The notes under the pieces were generated by a model. It saw only the letters and a program-made list of their open reading frames with translations. It was not told the origin of the DNA and searched no databases. A program made the translations under genes and the position numbers. DNA of 64,000 nucleotides from Enterococcus larvae (GTDB taxonomy: Bacteria > Bacillota > Bacilli > Lactobacillales > Enterococcaceae): contig NZ_JAEDXU010000016.1 in the NCBI RefSeq assembly GCF_017830045.1, positions 1 to 64,000 of the forward strand, read 5' to 3'. Below are positions 34,447-44,014 of this stretch, one piece after another; the first letter of the stretch is position 1, and each line of letters begins with the position of its first letter.

Positions 34447-35250
34447 TTAATTCAAATTCCAAGTTTTGTAGATTTCTTCTAGTGAACCATCGTCCTGCCA
34501 TTTAGTGATCAGCTCATCTAGGTAATCGTTCAATTCAGTATTTGATTTTTTCGTTGCAATCCCATATTCCTGTGGAGAGAAACCGTCAGCAAGAATTTCA
34601 GTGTTTTCATCAACGTAGCCGCTAAGAATAGATTTATCAACAGAGAAAGCGTCGATTCGTTTAGATGTCAATGCTGTTTTCAACTCAGGATATGATCCCA
34701 ACTCTTGGAAGCTGAAGGAAACACCTATTTTATCGCCTTCTGCAATGATTGCATCTTTTGTCGTAGCAGATTGAGCAACCCCGATTGTTTTACCGTCAAG
34801 GCTGGCTGTATCAGTGAATCCATCTGATTTTCTTACTAGGAAGCCAACTTCATCTTGATAGTATGGAGTAGTAAAGTTATAGGTTTCTTTTCTTTCATCT
34901 GTAATTGTAAATGTAGCAATGACCATATCTAGCTCACCGTTATCCAGTAGTGGGCCACGAGTTTTAGCAGTAACACCGACAAATTCCACGTTATCTTCAC
35001 TGCCTGTCAATTCTTTGGCAATTTTACGAGCAATATCCGGTTCCATACCTTCATTCTTATTTGAATCAGGATTCATATAGCCGAAGTTTGGAATATCTTC
35101 TTTGATCCCAACCTTTATCACGCCGGCTTCTTTGATTTTATCAATCGCAGAACCGCTTGAAGCTGCATCTTCACTACCGCCGCACGCTGTAATGATCCCC
35201 AATAATGCTAATAGTGACAATCCGCCAATCAGTTTTTTCATGCTTTTCAT
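34447..35250 (-). CDS. Amino acid ABC transporter substrate-binding lipoprotein
   Basis: 267 residues from the ATG at 35250, preceded by GGGAGGAAAACTT; a longer frame to 35331 is not supported. A lipoprotein signal peptide ends in the lipobox ITAC, with the lipid-bearing cysteine at residue 25. The rest is a family 3 binding protein: VIKVGIKEDIPNFGYMNP, GMEPDIARKIAKELTG, VIATFTITDERKETYNFT and GKTIGVAQSATTKDAI. It captures a polar amino acid outside the cell and feeds the two permeases. The DIPNF and PDIAR elements fit the glutamate/aspartate/glutamine branch; the exact ligand is not certain. Confidence 0.92.
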   Translation of the reverse strand: MKSMKKLIGGLSLLALLGIITACGGSEDAASSGSAIDKIKEAGVIKVGIKEDIPNFGYMNPDSNKNEGMEPDIARKIAKELTGSEDNVEFVGVTAKTRGPLLDNGELDMVIATFTITDERKETYNFTTPYYQDEVGFLVRKSDGFTDTASLDGKTIGVAQSATTKDAIIAEGDKIGVSFSFQELGSYPELKTALTSKRIDAFSVDKSILSGYVDENTEILADGFSPQEYGIATKKSNTELNDYLDELITKWQDDGSLEEIYKTWNLN

Positions 35251-35344
35251 AAGTTTTCCTCCCAATATGTTGTTTTCGTTAAAGTAAGCGTAGCTTCTGT
35301 ATAATTTAAGATTGCTGGTGTGACCCAACATCTTTTTCTTATGT

Positions 35345-36076
35345 CTATGAATTATGGATAATTTTACTCAAGAATTCTTTTGCCCGTTCATTTTGTGTAT
35401 TGGTAAAGAAATGCTCCGGCGTTCCAGTTTCAACGATTCGACCATCGTCCATAAAAATAACTCTATCTGCAACTTGACGAGCGAAGCCCATTTCATGGGT
35501 TACACAAATCATTGTGATATTCTGCTTCGAAAGGTCAACCATTACATCTAATACCTCTTGAATCATTTCCGGATCAAGTGCAGAGGTAGGTTCATCAAAG
35601 AGAATGACCTCTGGATGCATATTCAAGGTTCTGGCAATAGCCACCCGCTGTTGCTGACCACCGGAAAGCTGAGCAGGATACGCATTTGCTTTGTCAGCTA
35701 AGCCGACTCTTTCCAAGTACTCCATACCTGTTCTTGTAGCTTCTTCTTTGCTGATGCCTTTAACCTTTATTGGTGCAAGCGTCAGATTATCAATAATCGT
35801 CTTGTGTGCATACAAGTTGAAATTTTGAAATACCATAGCCACTTTTTGACGAATCTCTTGAATAGGTGCTTTCGGTTGTGTAATATCGACACCATCAACT
35901 TCGATTTTTCCATCAGTTACTTTTTCCAGACGATTGATACAGCGAATCAATGTGCTTTTACCAGATCCTGATGGTCCGATAATGACAATTTTTTCCCCAT
36001 GATCTGCTTTCAGCGAAATATCCTTAAGTACATGGTGATCACCAAAATATTTGTTTACATGTTCCAAAGAAATCAT
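35345..36076 (-). CDS. Amino acid ABC transporter ATPase (GlnQ-type)
   Basis: 243 residues, the standard length. Walker A GPSGSGKST (about residues 33-41), Q-loop MVFQNFNLY, signature LSGGQQQRVAIAR, Walker B VILFDEPTSALDPE and H-loop VTHEM. It powers the polar amino acid importer encoded downstream. It is the first gene of the operon, and its ribosome binding site AAAAGGAGCT is the end of a family A repeat array in the leader. Confidence 0.95.
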   Translation of the reverse strand: MISLEHVNKYFGDHHVLKDISLKADHGEKIVIIGPSGSGKSTLIRCINRLEKVTDGKIEVDGVDITQPKAPIQEIRQKVAMVFQNFNLYAHKTIIDNLTLAPIKVKGISKEEATRTGMEYLERVGLADKANAYPAQLSGGQQQRVAIARTLNMHPEVILFDEPTSALDPEMIQEVLDVMVDLSKQNITMICVTHEMGFARQVADRVIFMDDGRIVETGTPEHFFTNTQNERAKEFLSKIIHNS

Positions 36077-36083
36077 ATTTGAG

Positions 36084-36340
36084 CTCCTTTTCTCTTTTTT
36101 AGAACCTAGCCAAGTAATTGTCTAGGTTCCTTATTTTTGGGTCCGAAGTCCATATCCCTAGCAATCTTGACAAAAGGGATAATGGCTCTCCTTTGTTTTT
36201 TTGTGTAGAAATGAGCCAGGTAACTGTCTCATTTCTTTATTTTGGAGGTCCGATGTCTTCTACTTCTAGGTTTTAGTTTATGCAAGAGTAGAGGCTCTCC
36301 TTTTCTTTTTTGTAGAAACTGTTTAGACAACTTTGTTTCT
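36084..36340 (-). repeat. Family A modular repeat in the leader of the amino acid ABC operon
   Basis: On the minus strand, two complete units end at GGAG boxes 36300, 36191 and 36087 (periods 109 and 104). The first has stem 1 of the CTCTACT type and stem 2 AGAAATGAG-A-CAG/CTG-G-CTCATTTCT. The second has stem 1 CCATTATCCC/GGGATATGG and stem 2 GAACCTAG/CTAGGTTC, completely different in sequence but still paired. Upstream lies a lone stem 2 (GTAGAAAC/GTTTCTAC). The last GGAG serves the ATPase gene. Confidence 0.9.
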
Positions 36341-36560
36341 ACGTTTCTGATTCATTGCGATTTTCGTCCCATAGCATCACGATCCTGTAAGCTATGTTGT
36401 CACAGACAACAGCAGTTTTGTGTGGTACGAGTCTGCGGAGAGACGGAGTTGATTTGGTGCAGCGCAAATCAACCTTGGGAAGTATGTTTCCCTAGAGTCA
36501 TTATTTTGTTGTTCCGATATATCCGTTCCTGAATCTTTGAAGATAGGAGGGAAAGGGCAA
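36341..36560 (-). promoter_or_regulatory. Hairpin-rich leader of the ABC operon with a decayed family A unit
   Basis: A string of short inverted repeats: ATAGC/GCTAT (36371-36395), TGTTGTC-ACA-GACAACA (36395-36411), GTCT/AGAC (36431-36444) and GTTGATTTG/CAAATCAAC (36448-36473). On the minus strand further upstream, GGATATATCGGAACAACAAAA resembles the family A core and adjoining A-rich segment, suggesting a worn unit. The whole would be the 5' leader of the ABC operon. Confidence 0.4.
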
Positions 36561-37094
36561 CTCTTTTTTTATATGAAGATAGATGATGTAGAGACATCTT
36601 TTTAAGTATGAAGAGTACAGTGTGCTCTGTTTTGGAGTGAGCATGTGATGATGAGTCAGCGTCTTCATTGTCCTTGATTGAGGAAACCAACTTCTTATGT
36701 CTGGTTTTGTATCATCATATGCTATAGTATGTAGAGAATACCTATCGGAAAAAGAAAGAAAGAATTGATAGATCCCATTTTTCTATCGAAAATAGGAGGA
36801 TTGTATACGAAAATCAACATATTCTATTAGTAAGACTACTGAAATTCGTCGTTTTTCATAATGTAAAAACACTTATATCTGAAATTTAATCCTTTTATAA
36901 TAATTCTTTTCTTTTGTTAATGTTAGAAATTATAACATATGTTTGATTCGAATACCAGTTTTTTATAAAAATCTTTGTTTGAGCAAAATTCTGGAATTGA
37001 TAAGGCAGTCATAAGAAAAGGAATAAGACTTGAAAAAGTTCTGGAAAAAGTAGAAAATAAGAGTATTGAAAAAAACAATAAAGGTTTGATAGAT
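36561..37094. other. Divergent gap upstream of murI
   Basis: About 530 bp between the ABC operon leader and glutamate racemase. It is AT-rich; frames here look like chance. The stretch 36975-37094 is open in the murI frame but its composition (Lys/Glu/Asn-rich) is unlike racemases. Confidence 0.3.
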
Positions 37095-37922
37095 GTGAAT
37101 AATGGAGCAATCGGTTTTATAGATTCAGGTGTCGGCGGACTGACTGTTGTCAAAGAGGCAATGAGGCAGCTTCCGAATGAACAATTGATTTATCTTGGAG
37201 ATACAGCTCGCTGTCCCTATGGTCCGCGTCCAGCAGATCAGGTGGTTCAATTTACGTGGGAAATGAGCTTCTTCTTATTAAAGAAAAATATAAAAATGCT
37301 GGTGATTGCCTGTAATACTGCCACAGCAGTGGCACTAGAAGAAATCAGGGAAAAGCTGGATATTCCAGTTGTTGGTGTGATCATGCCAGGATCAAGGGCA
37401 GCCTTGAAGGCAACAAAGTCTAATCAGATTGGTGTCATCGGTACTTTGGGAACAATCAAAAGCAGTTCCTATAAAAACGCGCTGAAAAGCAAAGTTCCTT
37501 CTATAGAGGTGCAAAGTCTGGCTTGTCCCAAATTTGTCCCAATTGTAGAAAGTAGTGAATACCATTCATCTGTTGCAAAGAAAGTGGTATCAGAGACATT
37601 AAGACCACTAAAAACAAGAGCAAGCTTGGACACACTGATTTTGGGATGTACCCATTATCCGTTGCTGCGACCGCTGATTCAAAATGAGATGGGTAGTCAA
37701 GTCAAGCTAATTGATTCGGGTGCTGAAACAGTAAGTGAGGTCAGTGTCTTATTGGACTATTTCAATTTGGCTGCGCAGCCTCGAAAGAATAAACCGGCCA
37801 ATGCCTTTTATACAACAGGTTCGGCAGCTATGTTCAAAGAAATTGCCAACGATTGGCTTGAACTGGAAACAATCAATGTAGAACATGCAAAAATAGGAGG
37901 AAATGAACGTGATCAGACATGA
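37095..37922 (+). CDS. murI: Glutamate racemase
   Basis: 275 residues from the GTG at 37095 (AAAGG about 10 bases upstream, weak); a TTG at 36975 would add a 40-residue Lys/Glu-rich extension not usual in the family. The two catalytic cysteines are in CNTATAVAL and [26 protein letters not shown] and [11 protein letters not shown] are also diagnostic. It makes D-glutamate for peptidoglycan. The stop overlaps the next gene by 20 bases. Confidence 0.93.
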   Translation: MNNGAIGFIDSGVGGLTVVKEAMRQLPNEQLIYLGDTARCPYGPRPADQVVQFTWEMSFFLLKKNIKMLVIACNTATAVALEEIREKLDIPVVGVIMPGSRAALKATKSNQIGVIGTLGTIKSSSYKNALKSKVPSIEVQSLACPKFVPIVESSEYHSSVAKKVVSETLRPLKTRASLDTLILGCTHYPLLRPLIQNEMGSQVKLIDSGAETVSEVSVLLDYFNLAAQPRKNKPANAFYTTGSAAMFKEIANDWLELETINVEHAKIGGNERDQT

Positions 37923-39267
37923 TGGAAGAAGCCCTAAGCAATTAAGAAAAGTAACAATAGAAACGAATGTATTCAAGCATCCGGAGGGATCTGTCATGAT
38001 TTCCTTTGGCGATACAAAAGTAATTTGTTCAGCTACAGTAGAAGAAAAGGTACCACCGTTTTTGAGAGGTCAGGGAACTGGCTGGGTAACTGCGGAATAC
38101 AGTATGCTGCCTCGTGCAACAAATACAAGAAATATTCGTGAGAGCGCGAAAGGGAAGCTTTCAGGCCGAACGATGGAAATCCAACGTCTGATTGGTCGTT
38201 CTCTTCGAGCTGTCGTTGATTTGGAAAAACTGGGTGAACGAAGCATCATCGTTGACTGTGATGTTGTTCAAGCTGATGGAGGTACAAGAACAGCAAGTAT
38301 TACAGGTGCTTTTACAGCCATGAAACTGGCTGTCGAGAAGCTTCTGATTAAAGGAGAATTATCCGAGGACCCAATAAAAGAACATCTTGCAGCTGTCAGT
38401 GTAGGGATTTTACCAGATGGGGAATGTGTGTTGGATTTGGACTATAAGGAAGACTTTGCCGCAAAAGTTGATATGAATTTAGTGATGACAGAAGCAGGAG
38501 AGTTTGTTGAGATTCAGGGAACGGGAGAAGAGGCAACCTTTTCAGGAGACGAGCTGAATGCAATGCTTTTCTACGGAAAGAGCGGAATCAGTGAGCTGAT
38601 CGCTGAACAGAAAAATGTACTGTTAGAATCCTTTGCAAAGGCTCCGGCTGAAGAAAAGACAATTGTGATTGCTACAGGAAATGCCGGGAAGGCAGCTGAA
38701 TTCAAGGAATTATTTGGTGCAAAGGGCTACCAAGTAAAAACACTGCTTGATTATCCTGAGCTTCCGGAAGTGGAAGAAACTGGAACAACTTTTGAAGAAA
38801 ATGCTCGATTGAAGGCTGAAACGATCGCAGCGATTTTACAGCAGCCGGTACTTGCCGATGACTCTGGTCTAATTGTTGATGTATTGGGCGGAATGCCAGG
38901 TATCTATTCTGCTCGTTTTGCCGGAGAGCAAAAGAGTGACGCAGCAAATAATGCGAAGCTTCTACATGAACTGACAGGGATTTCCAAGGAACAGAGGACC
39001 GCTCGTTTCCATTGTACCTTGGTGTTTGCCGCACCTAAAAAGGAAAGCCTTGTGGTTGAAGGCGAATGGAATGGACTTATTGGAACGATTCCTCAAGGAG
39101 AAAACGGCTTCGGCTATGATCCTCTATTCTTTGTTCCCGAAGAAGGGAAAACAGCTGCAGAGCTTCCTAGAGAACTGAAAAATCAGATCAGTCATCGCGG
39201 CAAAGCAGTTGAAAAGCTTAAGAATAAATGGGAAAGCTGGTTGAACGGACAGGAGGAAGCTAAATGA
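37903..39267 (+). CDS. Fused RNase PH and RdgB/HAM1 nucleotide pyrophosphatase
   Basis: 454 residues. Residues 1-~245 are ribonuclease PH, which trims tRNA 3' ends by phosphorolysis: [34 protein letters not shown] and [20 protein letters not shown]. Residues ~255-450 are a HAM1/RdgB pyrophosphatase that clears ITP, XTP and d[52 protein letters not shown] and [11 protein letters not shown]. The linker is short. This fusion is known in lactic acid bacteria. TAGGAGGAA precedes the start; it overlaps murI upstream and yfcE downstream. Confidence 0.95.
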   Translation: MNVIRHDGRSPKQLRKVTIETNVFKHPEGSVMISFGDTKVICSATVEEKVPPFLRGQGTGWVTAEYSMLPRATNTRNIRESAKGKLSGRTMEIQRLIGRSLRAVVDLEKLGERSIIVDCDVVQADGGTRTASITGAFTAMKLAVEKLLIKGELSEDPIKEHLAAVSVGILPDGECVLDLDYKEDFAAKVDMNLVMTEAGEFVEIQGTGEEATFSGDELNAMLFYGKSGISELIAEQKNVLLESFAKAPAEEKTIVIATGNAGKAAEFKELFGAKGYQVKTLLDYPELPEVEETGTTFEENARLKAETIAAILQQPVLADDSGLIVDVLGGMPGIYSARFAGEQKSDAANNAKLLHELTGISKEQRTARFHCTLVFAAPKKESLVVEGEWNGLIGTIPQGENGFGYDPLFFVPEEGKTAAELPRELKNQISHRGKAVEKLKNKWESWLNGQEEAK

Positions 39268-39779
39268 AATATTTAGTTGTAAGTGACAATCATGGAGATA
39301 GAGATATTCTGGTGCAGCTGGTGAATCATTATAAAGGACAGGTCGATGCAATGTTTCATTGCGGAGACTCTGAGCTGGAAGCAACAGATCATTTATGGGA
39401 TTACTTTACTGCTGTTGTGAAAGGGAACTGTGATTACGGCCCGGGATATCCGGAAACTGCAATTAAGGACACTGGCGAAGATGTTGTCTTTATGACACAT
39501 GGTCATTTATCAAATGTTCGCTTTGGATTGACACAGCTGGCTCTTCAAGCAGAAGAAGCAGGAGCGACGATTGCCTTGTTTGGCCATACCCATGAAATCG
39601 GCTGTGAAATGCATCAAGGAAGATTGTTTTTAAATCCGGGAAGTATTCGTCAGCCTCGTGGACCAATCCAAATACAATCCTATGCAATTATCGAAAGCAC
39701 AGAAGAAAAGTTTGACGTTCAATATTATGATCGAAGCTTTGAACCGGTTGCTAATCTTCATTTTAAATTTTCAAAATAA
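39264..39779 (+). CDS. YfcE/MJ0936-family metallophosphodiesterase
   Basis: 171 residues. Calcineurin-like motifs are complete: [10 protein letters not shown] (metal-binding Asp/His), FHCGDSE, VKGNCD (N), MTHGH and LFGHTHE. Such enzymes hydrolyse phosphodiesters; the physiological substrate is unknown. The start overlaps the RNase PH/RdgB stop by 4 bases (ATGA), the third gene of the murI operon. Confidence 0.93.
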   Translation: MKYLVVSDNHGDRDILVQLVNHYKGQVDAMFHCGDSELEATDHLWDYFTAVVKGNCDYGPGYPETAIKDTGEDVVFMTHGHLSNVRFGLTQLALQAEEAGATIALFGHTHEIGCEMHQGRLFLNPGSIRQPRGPIQIQSYAIIESTEEKFDVQYYDRSFEPVANLHFKFSK

Positions 39780-39785
39780 AGAGTT

Positions 39786-39841
39786 TGTTCCCGAGCAATC
39801 GATCTTTTATTCATTAAAAGAGAGCTGTTCGGGGATTTTTT
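39786..39841 (+). terminator. Terminator of the murI operon
   Basis: TTCCCGAGCA pairs with TGTTCGGGGA, with inner CTTTT/AAAAG pairing, followed by seven T. The rest of the gap to 40113 (about 270 bp) holds only a weak promoter (TTGAGA and TACAAT near 40048-40078, 19-bp spacer). Confidence 0.75.
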
Positions 39842-40113
39842 TCTGTATATAAACCTCTTATTAAAAAATGGTGATCACTTCTAATTCCTTTACTGTGCAC
39901 TTTGAACAAAGGTCATTTTTCGCATGATGGATTTTGATGAGATTCATGTAGAAAGAAAGCGGAACCATATTAAGTTGTTTCCAGTAGAAATCAATGCGAA
40001 CTTAAATGTAAAATTTTTTAAACTATTATGAAAAAACTGCGAATTTTGAGACTTTCCACCTTCTTTTCTGTACAATGAAGACTGTAGTGAAAAAACGAAA
40101 TGGAGGCACTCCA

Positions 40114-40608
40114 ATGATTGGAAATGCTGTGAAAGAATTATTATTAGAAAAACAAGAAACCTTTATGATACCAGCTGAAAATGTAGCGAATGTTATGTGT
40201 TTGAATCCGCTTAATCATGCGCTTTTGGTTTTGTCGCAAGTAAGATATTCAAAAATTCCTGTATTGGATAAAGGGGATAGATTTGTTGGCTTGATCAGTC
40301 TGGCTGATGTTGTAGATAAGATGTTTGATCTGACAGAAATCGATTTAGAAAAACTGCAGGAGTTTACCGTTGCTGACGTTATGGAAGTTGGTGTGACTGT
40401 TGTTGGTGAGGATTGGGATTTAGAAGATGTGCTGCATTTACTTGTTGATTCACCGTTTTTACCGGTAGTCGACAACAACCAATGTTTCAAAGGGATCATC
40501 ACTAGAAAAGAATTACTGAAGGCCATCAATCATATGGCACACGAACTGGAAAAGCACAATCTTGTTCTACCTAAAGTAGAGGAAGAACGGGATAACAAAG
40601 CGATTTAG
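40114..40608 (+). CDS. cbpB: CBS-pair protein, CbpB-like cyclic-di-AMP binder
   Basis: 164 residues from the ATG at 40114, preceded by GGAGG; an upstream start at 40075 is not supported. Two CBS motifs form a pair (about 20-75: YSKIPVLDKGDRFVGLISLAD; about 85-140: DSPFLPVVDNNQCFKGIITR). Length and sequence fit the CbpB/YkuL group, which binds c-di-AMP in Firmicutes and links it to the stringent response through Rel in Listeria. Ligand binding here is inferred from family. It lies just upstream of the lysine genes, as a separate unit. Confidence 0.85.
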   Translation: MIGNAVKELLLEKQETFMIPAENVANVMCLNPLNHALLVLSQVRYSKIPVLDKGDRFVGLISLADVVDKMFDLTEIDLEKLQEFTVADVMEVGVTVVGEDWDLEDVLHLLVDSPFLPVVDNNQCFKGIITRKELLKAINHMAHELEKHNLVLPKVEEERDNKAI

Positions 40609-40727
40609 AGAACTTATGATGGATTATGCTAAAGCATTCATCGTGTGAGAGACGATCTTTGCCTATGATGTGCACAATGGGAAGAATAAGATTTCACATT
40701 TCTTTAGTAAGATCTATATATTCACAT

Positions 40728-40756
40728 TTTACCGATTTATTGTTATGCTATATAAA
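40728..40756 (+). promoter_or_regulatory. Promoter of dapH
   Basis: TTTACC (40728-40733) and TATAAA (40751-40756), spaced 17 bp, 72 bp before the start. Confidence 0.5.
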
Positions 40757-40828
40757 TCGTACGGAATAAACTGTCTTGTTTGTTTCTGCGTATTTATATC
40801 TTGGTAGAATTTGAAGGGAGTTAATGCA

Positions 40829-41530
40829 ATGGATGCATATGAAATCATTAGCTATATCGGGAATGCAAAAAAGAAAACACCAGTGAAGGTAACCTTGAAG
40901 GGAAAACTGAAGGAACTGGATTATCCAAAAACAATCAAGGCTTTTACAAACTGTAAAACCGGTACATTATTCGGCGAGTGGACAGATATCAAAGCCTTTT
41001 TAGAAGAAAATAGAGCAGTGATCGTGGATTATGTTGTGGAAAATGACAGCCGTAATTCAGCTATCCCACTGTTGGATACGAAAGACATCAATGCTCGTAT
41101 TGAACCTGGTGCAATCATTCGTGATCAGGTGAAAATTGGCGATAATGCAGTAATCATGATGGGTGCTGTTATCAACATTGGTGCTGTTATTGGCGAAGGC
41201 TCGATGATTGATATGGGAGCTATTCTTGGCGGCAGAGCAACCGTTGGGAAGAACTGTCATATTGGTGCCGGTACAGTGCTGGCGGGCGTTATCGAGCCGC
41301 CTAGTGCGGAACCGGTAGTGATTGAAGACAACGTACTGATTGGTGCAAATGCTGTTGTGTTGGAAGGGATTCGAGTTGGTGAAGGAGCTGTCGTGGCAGC
41401 TGGAGCAATCGTTGTAGACGACGTAGCACCGCATACGGTTGTTGCAGGAGTGCCAGCTAGAAAAATCAAGGATATTGATGAGAAGACCAAAGGAAAAACC
41501 AATATGATGGATGAATTGCGTAAATTATAA
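40829..41530 (+). CDS. dapH: Tetrahydrodipicolinate N-acetyltransferase
   Basis: 233 residues from the ATG at 40829, preceded by AAGGGAG. The C-terminal half is a left-handed parallel beta helix of hexapeptide repeats (for example [40 protein letters not shown]). The N-terminal domain ([17 protein letters not shown]) is characteristic of DapH. It acetylates tetrahydrodipicolinate using acetyl-CoA, the first step of the acetyl branch of lysine and diaminopimelate synthesis. The next enzyme of that branch in the window, the deacetylase, is encoded 194 bp downstream. Confidence 0.95.
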   Translation: MDAYEIISYIGNAKKKTPVKVTLKGKLKELDYPKTIKAFTNCKTGTLFGEWTDIKAFLEENRAVIVDYVVENDSRNSAIPLLDTKDINARIEPGAIIRDQVKIGDNAVIMMGAVINIGAVIGEGSMIDMGAILGGRATVGKNCHIGAGTVLAGVIEPPSAEPVVIEDNVLIGANAVVLEGIRVGEGAVVAAGAIVVDDVAPHTVVAGVPARKIKDIDEKTKGKTNMMDELRKL

Positions 41531-41724
41531 TAACTGAAAAACTAAGTTGAGAAAATCAGTCAGGGCATTCTATACAATGAAGTAGGATTGCTGAAATTGT
41601 CTGATTCAGCGCCGCATATCAAGTGGGAGTAGAGGTATTTCTCTTTTGTTGCCGGCTGTTCTCTTCTTGGTTTTTATTGTCGTTTATTTTGACAACGTGT
41701 AAAGTAGAATGGGAGACTGCAGCA

Positions 41725-42852
41725 ATGATACAAGAAAGACTGAGTGAAATAAGAAGAGCGCTTCATCAAATTCCTGAAATTGGTTTGGAAGAAGTAAAAA
41801 CACAGAGTTATCTTCTTGATGAAATCGAAAGAATCAAGAAAGACTATATGGAAATAAGATGTTGGCAAACAGGTACTCTGGTATTTGTTAAAGGGAGTGA
41901 GCCAAGGAAAACAATAGGCTGGCGTGCAGACATCGATGGGCTGCCAATCACGGAAGAAGTAGAAACAGGATTTAAATCTGTCCATGAAGGGAAAATGCAT
42001 GCATGTGGTCATGATTTCCATATGACGATTGGCTTAGGCTTGCTGGAGAAACTTTCTGAAGAACAACCAAAGAACAATTATCTTTTTCTGTTTCAGCCTG
42101 CAGAAGAAAATGAAGCAGGCGGTATGCTGATGTATGAACATGGCGTTTTTGGTGATTGGCTGCCGGATGAGTTCTATGCTTTACATGTCAATCCGGATTT
42201 GCCTGTAGGCAAGATCACAACACGTCCTGGGACACTGTTTGCTGCAACCTGCGAGGTACGTCTTCACTTCAAGGGAAAAAGCGGACATGCTGCTTTTCCA
42301 AACGAATCTAATGATATGATCATTGCGGCTGTCAACTTTGTTCAGGAGGCGCAAACAATCATTAGTAGAAATGTGAACCCAGTTGAAGGCGGCGTTGTGA
42401 CCTTTGGTACCTTCAATGCAGGATCAGCGAATAATGTCATCGCAGGTGAGGCGAGGGTAACCGGTACGATTCGTACGTTGACTGAAGAAACAAATCAGCT
42501 GACACAGAGAAGAATCAGGGAGCTGGCAAAAGGTATCAGCTATTCCTTCAACTGTGAAGTCGATGTTGTGCTGGATCAAAAAGGGTATTTACCAGTAATC
42601 AATAATAAAGAAACGACAGAAGGATTTATCCGATTCATGGAAGAAAATCCTGCAGTTGTTTTTGAAGAAGCACCAGTCGCGATGACAGGGGAGGATTTCG
42701 GTTACCTACTTTCTAAAGTTTCCGGAACGATGTTTTGGCTGGGTGTTGATAGTCCCTATGGTCTTCATTCAGAAAAGTTTGATCCTGATGAAGCGGCATT
42801 ATCATTTGCCGTTGAACATGTAGGAGATTTTTTGAAAAAATTGGATAAATAG
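41725..42852 (+). CDS. N-acetyldiaminopimelate deacetylase (M20D)
   Basis: 375 residues from the ATG at 41725 with GGGAG upstream; a longer hydrophobic extension starting at 41623 is rejected. M20D peptidase family: metal-binding [25 protein letters not shown], and a C-terminal [11 protein letters not shown] dimerisation lid domain lies at about 175-285 (KSGHAAFPN). It removes acetate from N-acetyl-LL-diaminopimelate, the step following the aminotransferase. Adjacency to dapH supports this choice over other M20D amidohydrolases. Confidence 0.9.
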   Translation: MIQERLSEIRRALHQIPEIGLEEVKTQSYLLDEIERIKKDYMEIRCWQTGTLVFVKGSEPRKTIGWRADIDGLPITEEVETGFKSVHEGKMHACGHDFHMTIGLGLLEKLSEEQPKNNYLFLFQPAEENEAGGMLMYEHGVFGDWLPDEFYALHVNPDLPVGKITTRPGTLFAATCEVRLHFKGKSGHAAFPNESNDMIIAAVNFVQEAQTIISRNVNPVEGGVVTFGTFNAGSANNVIAGEARVTGTIRTLTEETNQLTQRRIRELAKGISYSFNCEVDVVLDQKGYLPVINNKETTEGFIRFMEENPAVVFEEAPVAMTGEDFGYLLSKVSGTMFWLGVDSPYGLHSEKFDPDEAALSFAVEHVGDFLKKLDK

Positions 42853-42856
42853 AAAT

Positions 42857-42920
42857 ATAGCCTTCTTATACAGTGTGATTCTCAGCATCACGTTGTATAA
42901 GAAGGCTATTTCTTTATTTT
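42857..42920. terminator. Bidirectional terminator
   Basis: ATAGCCTTCTTATACA (42857-42872) pairs with TGTATAAGAAGGCTAT (42894-42909), with inner GTGAT/ATCAC, followed by T-rich sequence. It separates the deacetylase from the convergent MscS gene. Confidence 0.92.
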
Positions 42921-42927
42921 TTGTTCA

Positions 42928-43860
42928 TTAAAGCTTAGTTATCGGTGTATTAGGAATCGTAAATCCTTCAGCAGATAGAGCTGTTACGGATTGTGCTAGA
43001 AAATCTTCCTTGACTACAGCTTGTTTACCGTTCAATACATACATCGTTGTACGAATAGCGAAGTTTCCATTTCCTAAATCGACCATCCCAAAAACGGTTG
43101 GGCCGCTTTGGATGTCTTCCTTGTGCTTCTCAGCTAATCGTTGGTTGACATCAGAAATGATTTCCTGAATTTTTTCAATACCTTCTTCGGGAACAATACG
43201 AATATCAACAATAACCTGAATATTCGAACGGGAAAGATTGCTGATTGTTGTGATATTTCTGTTGGGAATGAAATGAACCGTTCCGTCCAGAGACTTCAAC
43301 TGTGTTGTTCGCAAGCCAATTGATGTAACAGTCCCCTCGATATTCAAGGCAAGCAGTCGAATATAATCGCCAACATCCATTTGCTGTTCAAGAATAATGA
43401 AGAATCCGGTAATAATATCATTCATGAAGCCTTGTGCACCTAAACCAATGGCAACACCGGCAATCCCTGCACCGGCAAGAAGAGAGCCAATCGGCACACC
43501 TAAGACACTCAATAGAGAGTATAAAAAGAAAAAGAATAAGGTATACTGAAACGCATTCCTTGTCAGCAGATGCAGTGTACTTACACGGCTGTCACTAATG
43601 GTTTGTCGTTTGCTGATTTGGGTTTTGTATAGATGGTTGATTACTGCCTTACCAATTCTATTGATCACTGCAAACAACAGAAATAAAAATAGAAGATAAA
43701 TTACTTTTTCAATGATTGTTGTTGTGATCTGATCCCAGTTGATCGATTGCCAATACCGTTGAAAGGCATTCACTTTTTTTACTGTTTCCTGTGTCAAGTC
43801 GCCTACAGAAGAATCAAGCGTTGACTCTATAGTCGTTGTTGACTGTTGTAACAAAAACAT
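42928..43860 (-). CDS. mscS: MscS-family mechanosensitive channel
   Basis: 310 residues. Three membrane segments lie at about 48-68, 96-118 and 120-140; the pore-lining helix is the last, with glycine/alanine-rich GAGIAGVAIGLGAQGFMNDI. It is followed by the MscS beta domain (DVGDYIRLLALNIEGTVTSI, GLRTTQLKSLDGTVHFIPN) and an alpha/beta C-terminal domain. It opens under membrane tension to release solutes during osmotic downshock. AAAGGGTGATTATGT precedes the start. It is a single-gene unit. Confidence 0.92.
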   Translation of the reverse strand: MFLLQQSTTTIESTLDSSVGDLTQETVKKVNAFQRYWQSINWDQITTTIIEKVIYLLFLFLLFAVINRIGKAVINHLYKTQISKRQTISDSRVSTLHLLTRNAFQYTLFFFFLYSLLSVLGVPIGSLLAGAGIAGVAIGLGAQGFMNDIITGFFIILEQQMDVGDYIRLLALNIEGTVTSIGLRTTQLKSLDGTVHFIPNRNITTISNLSRSNIQVIVDIRIVPEEGIEKIQEIISDVNQRLAEKHKEDIQSGPTVFGMVDLGNGNFAIRTTMYVLNGKQAVVKEDFLAQSVTALSAEGFTIPNTPITKL

Positions 43861-44014
43861 ACATAATCACCCTTTTAGAACATTTCCTTTATTTTACCTA
43901 AAAAGAACGATTCTAGCTAGTTTTCTCTATCTACGACTAAAAATTTTCAAAAAATTCTAACAACTTAATAAATATTGTGGTACAATAATCTGAAAAATGA
44001 AGGGGGATTATACG

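Noticed and set aside
36975-37094. N-terminal extension of glutamate racemase from TTG
   Set aside because: The extension is Lys/Glu/Asn-rich, has no ribosome binding site and is not typical of the family; the GTG at 37095 begins at the normal N-terminus.
41623-41724. Hydrophobic N-terminal extension of the M20D deacetylase
   Set aside because: The family is cytoplasmic, the extension lacks a ribosome binding site, and GGAG supports the ATG at 41725.
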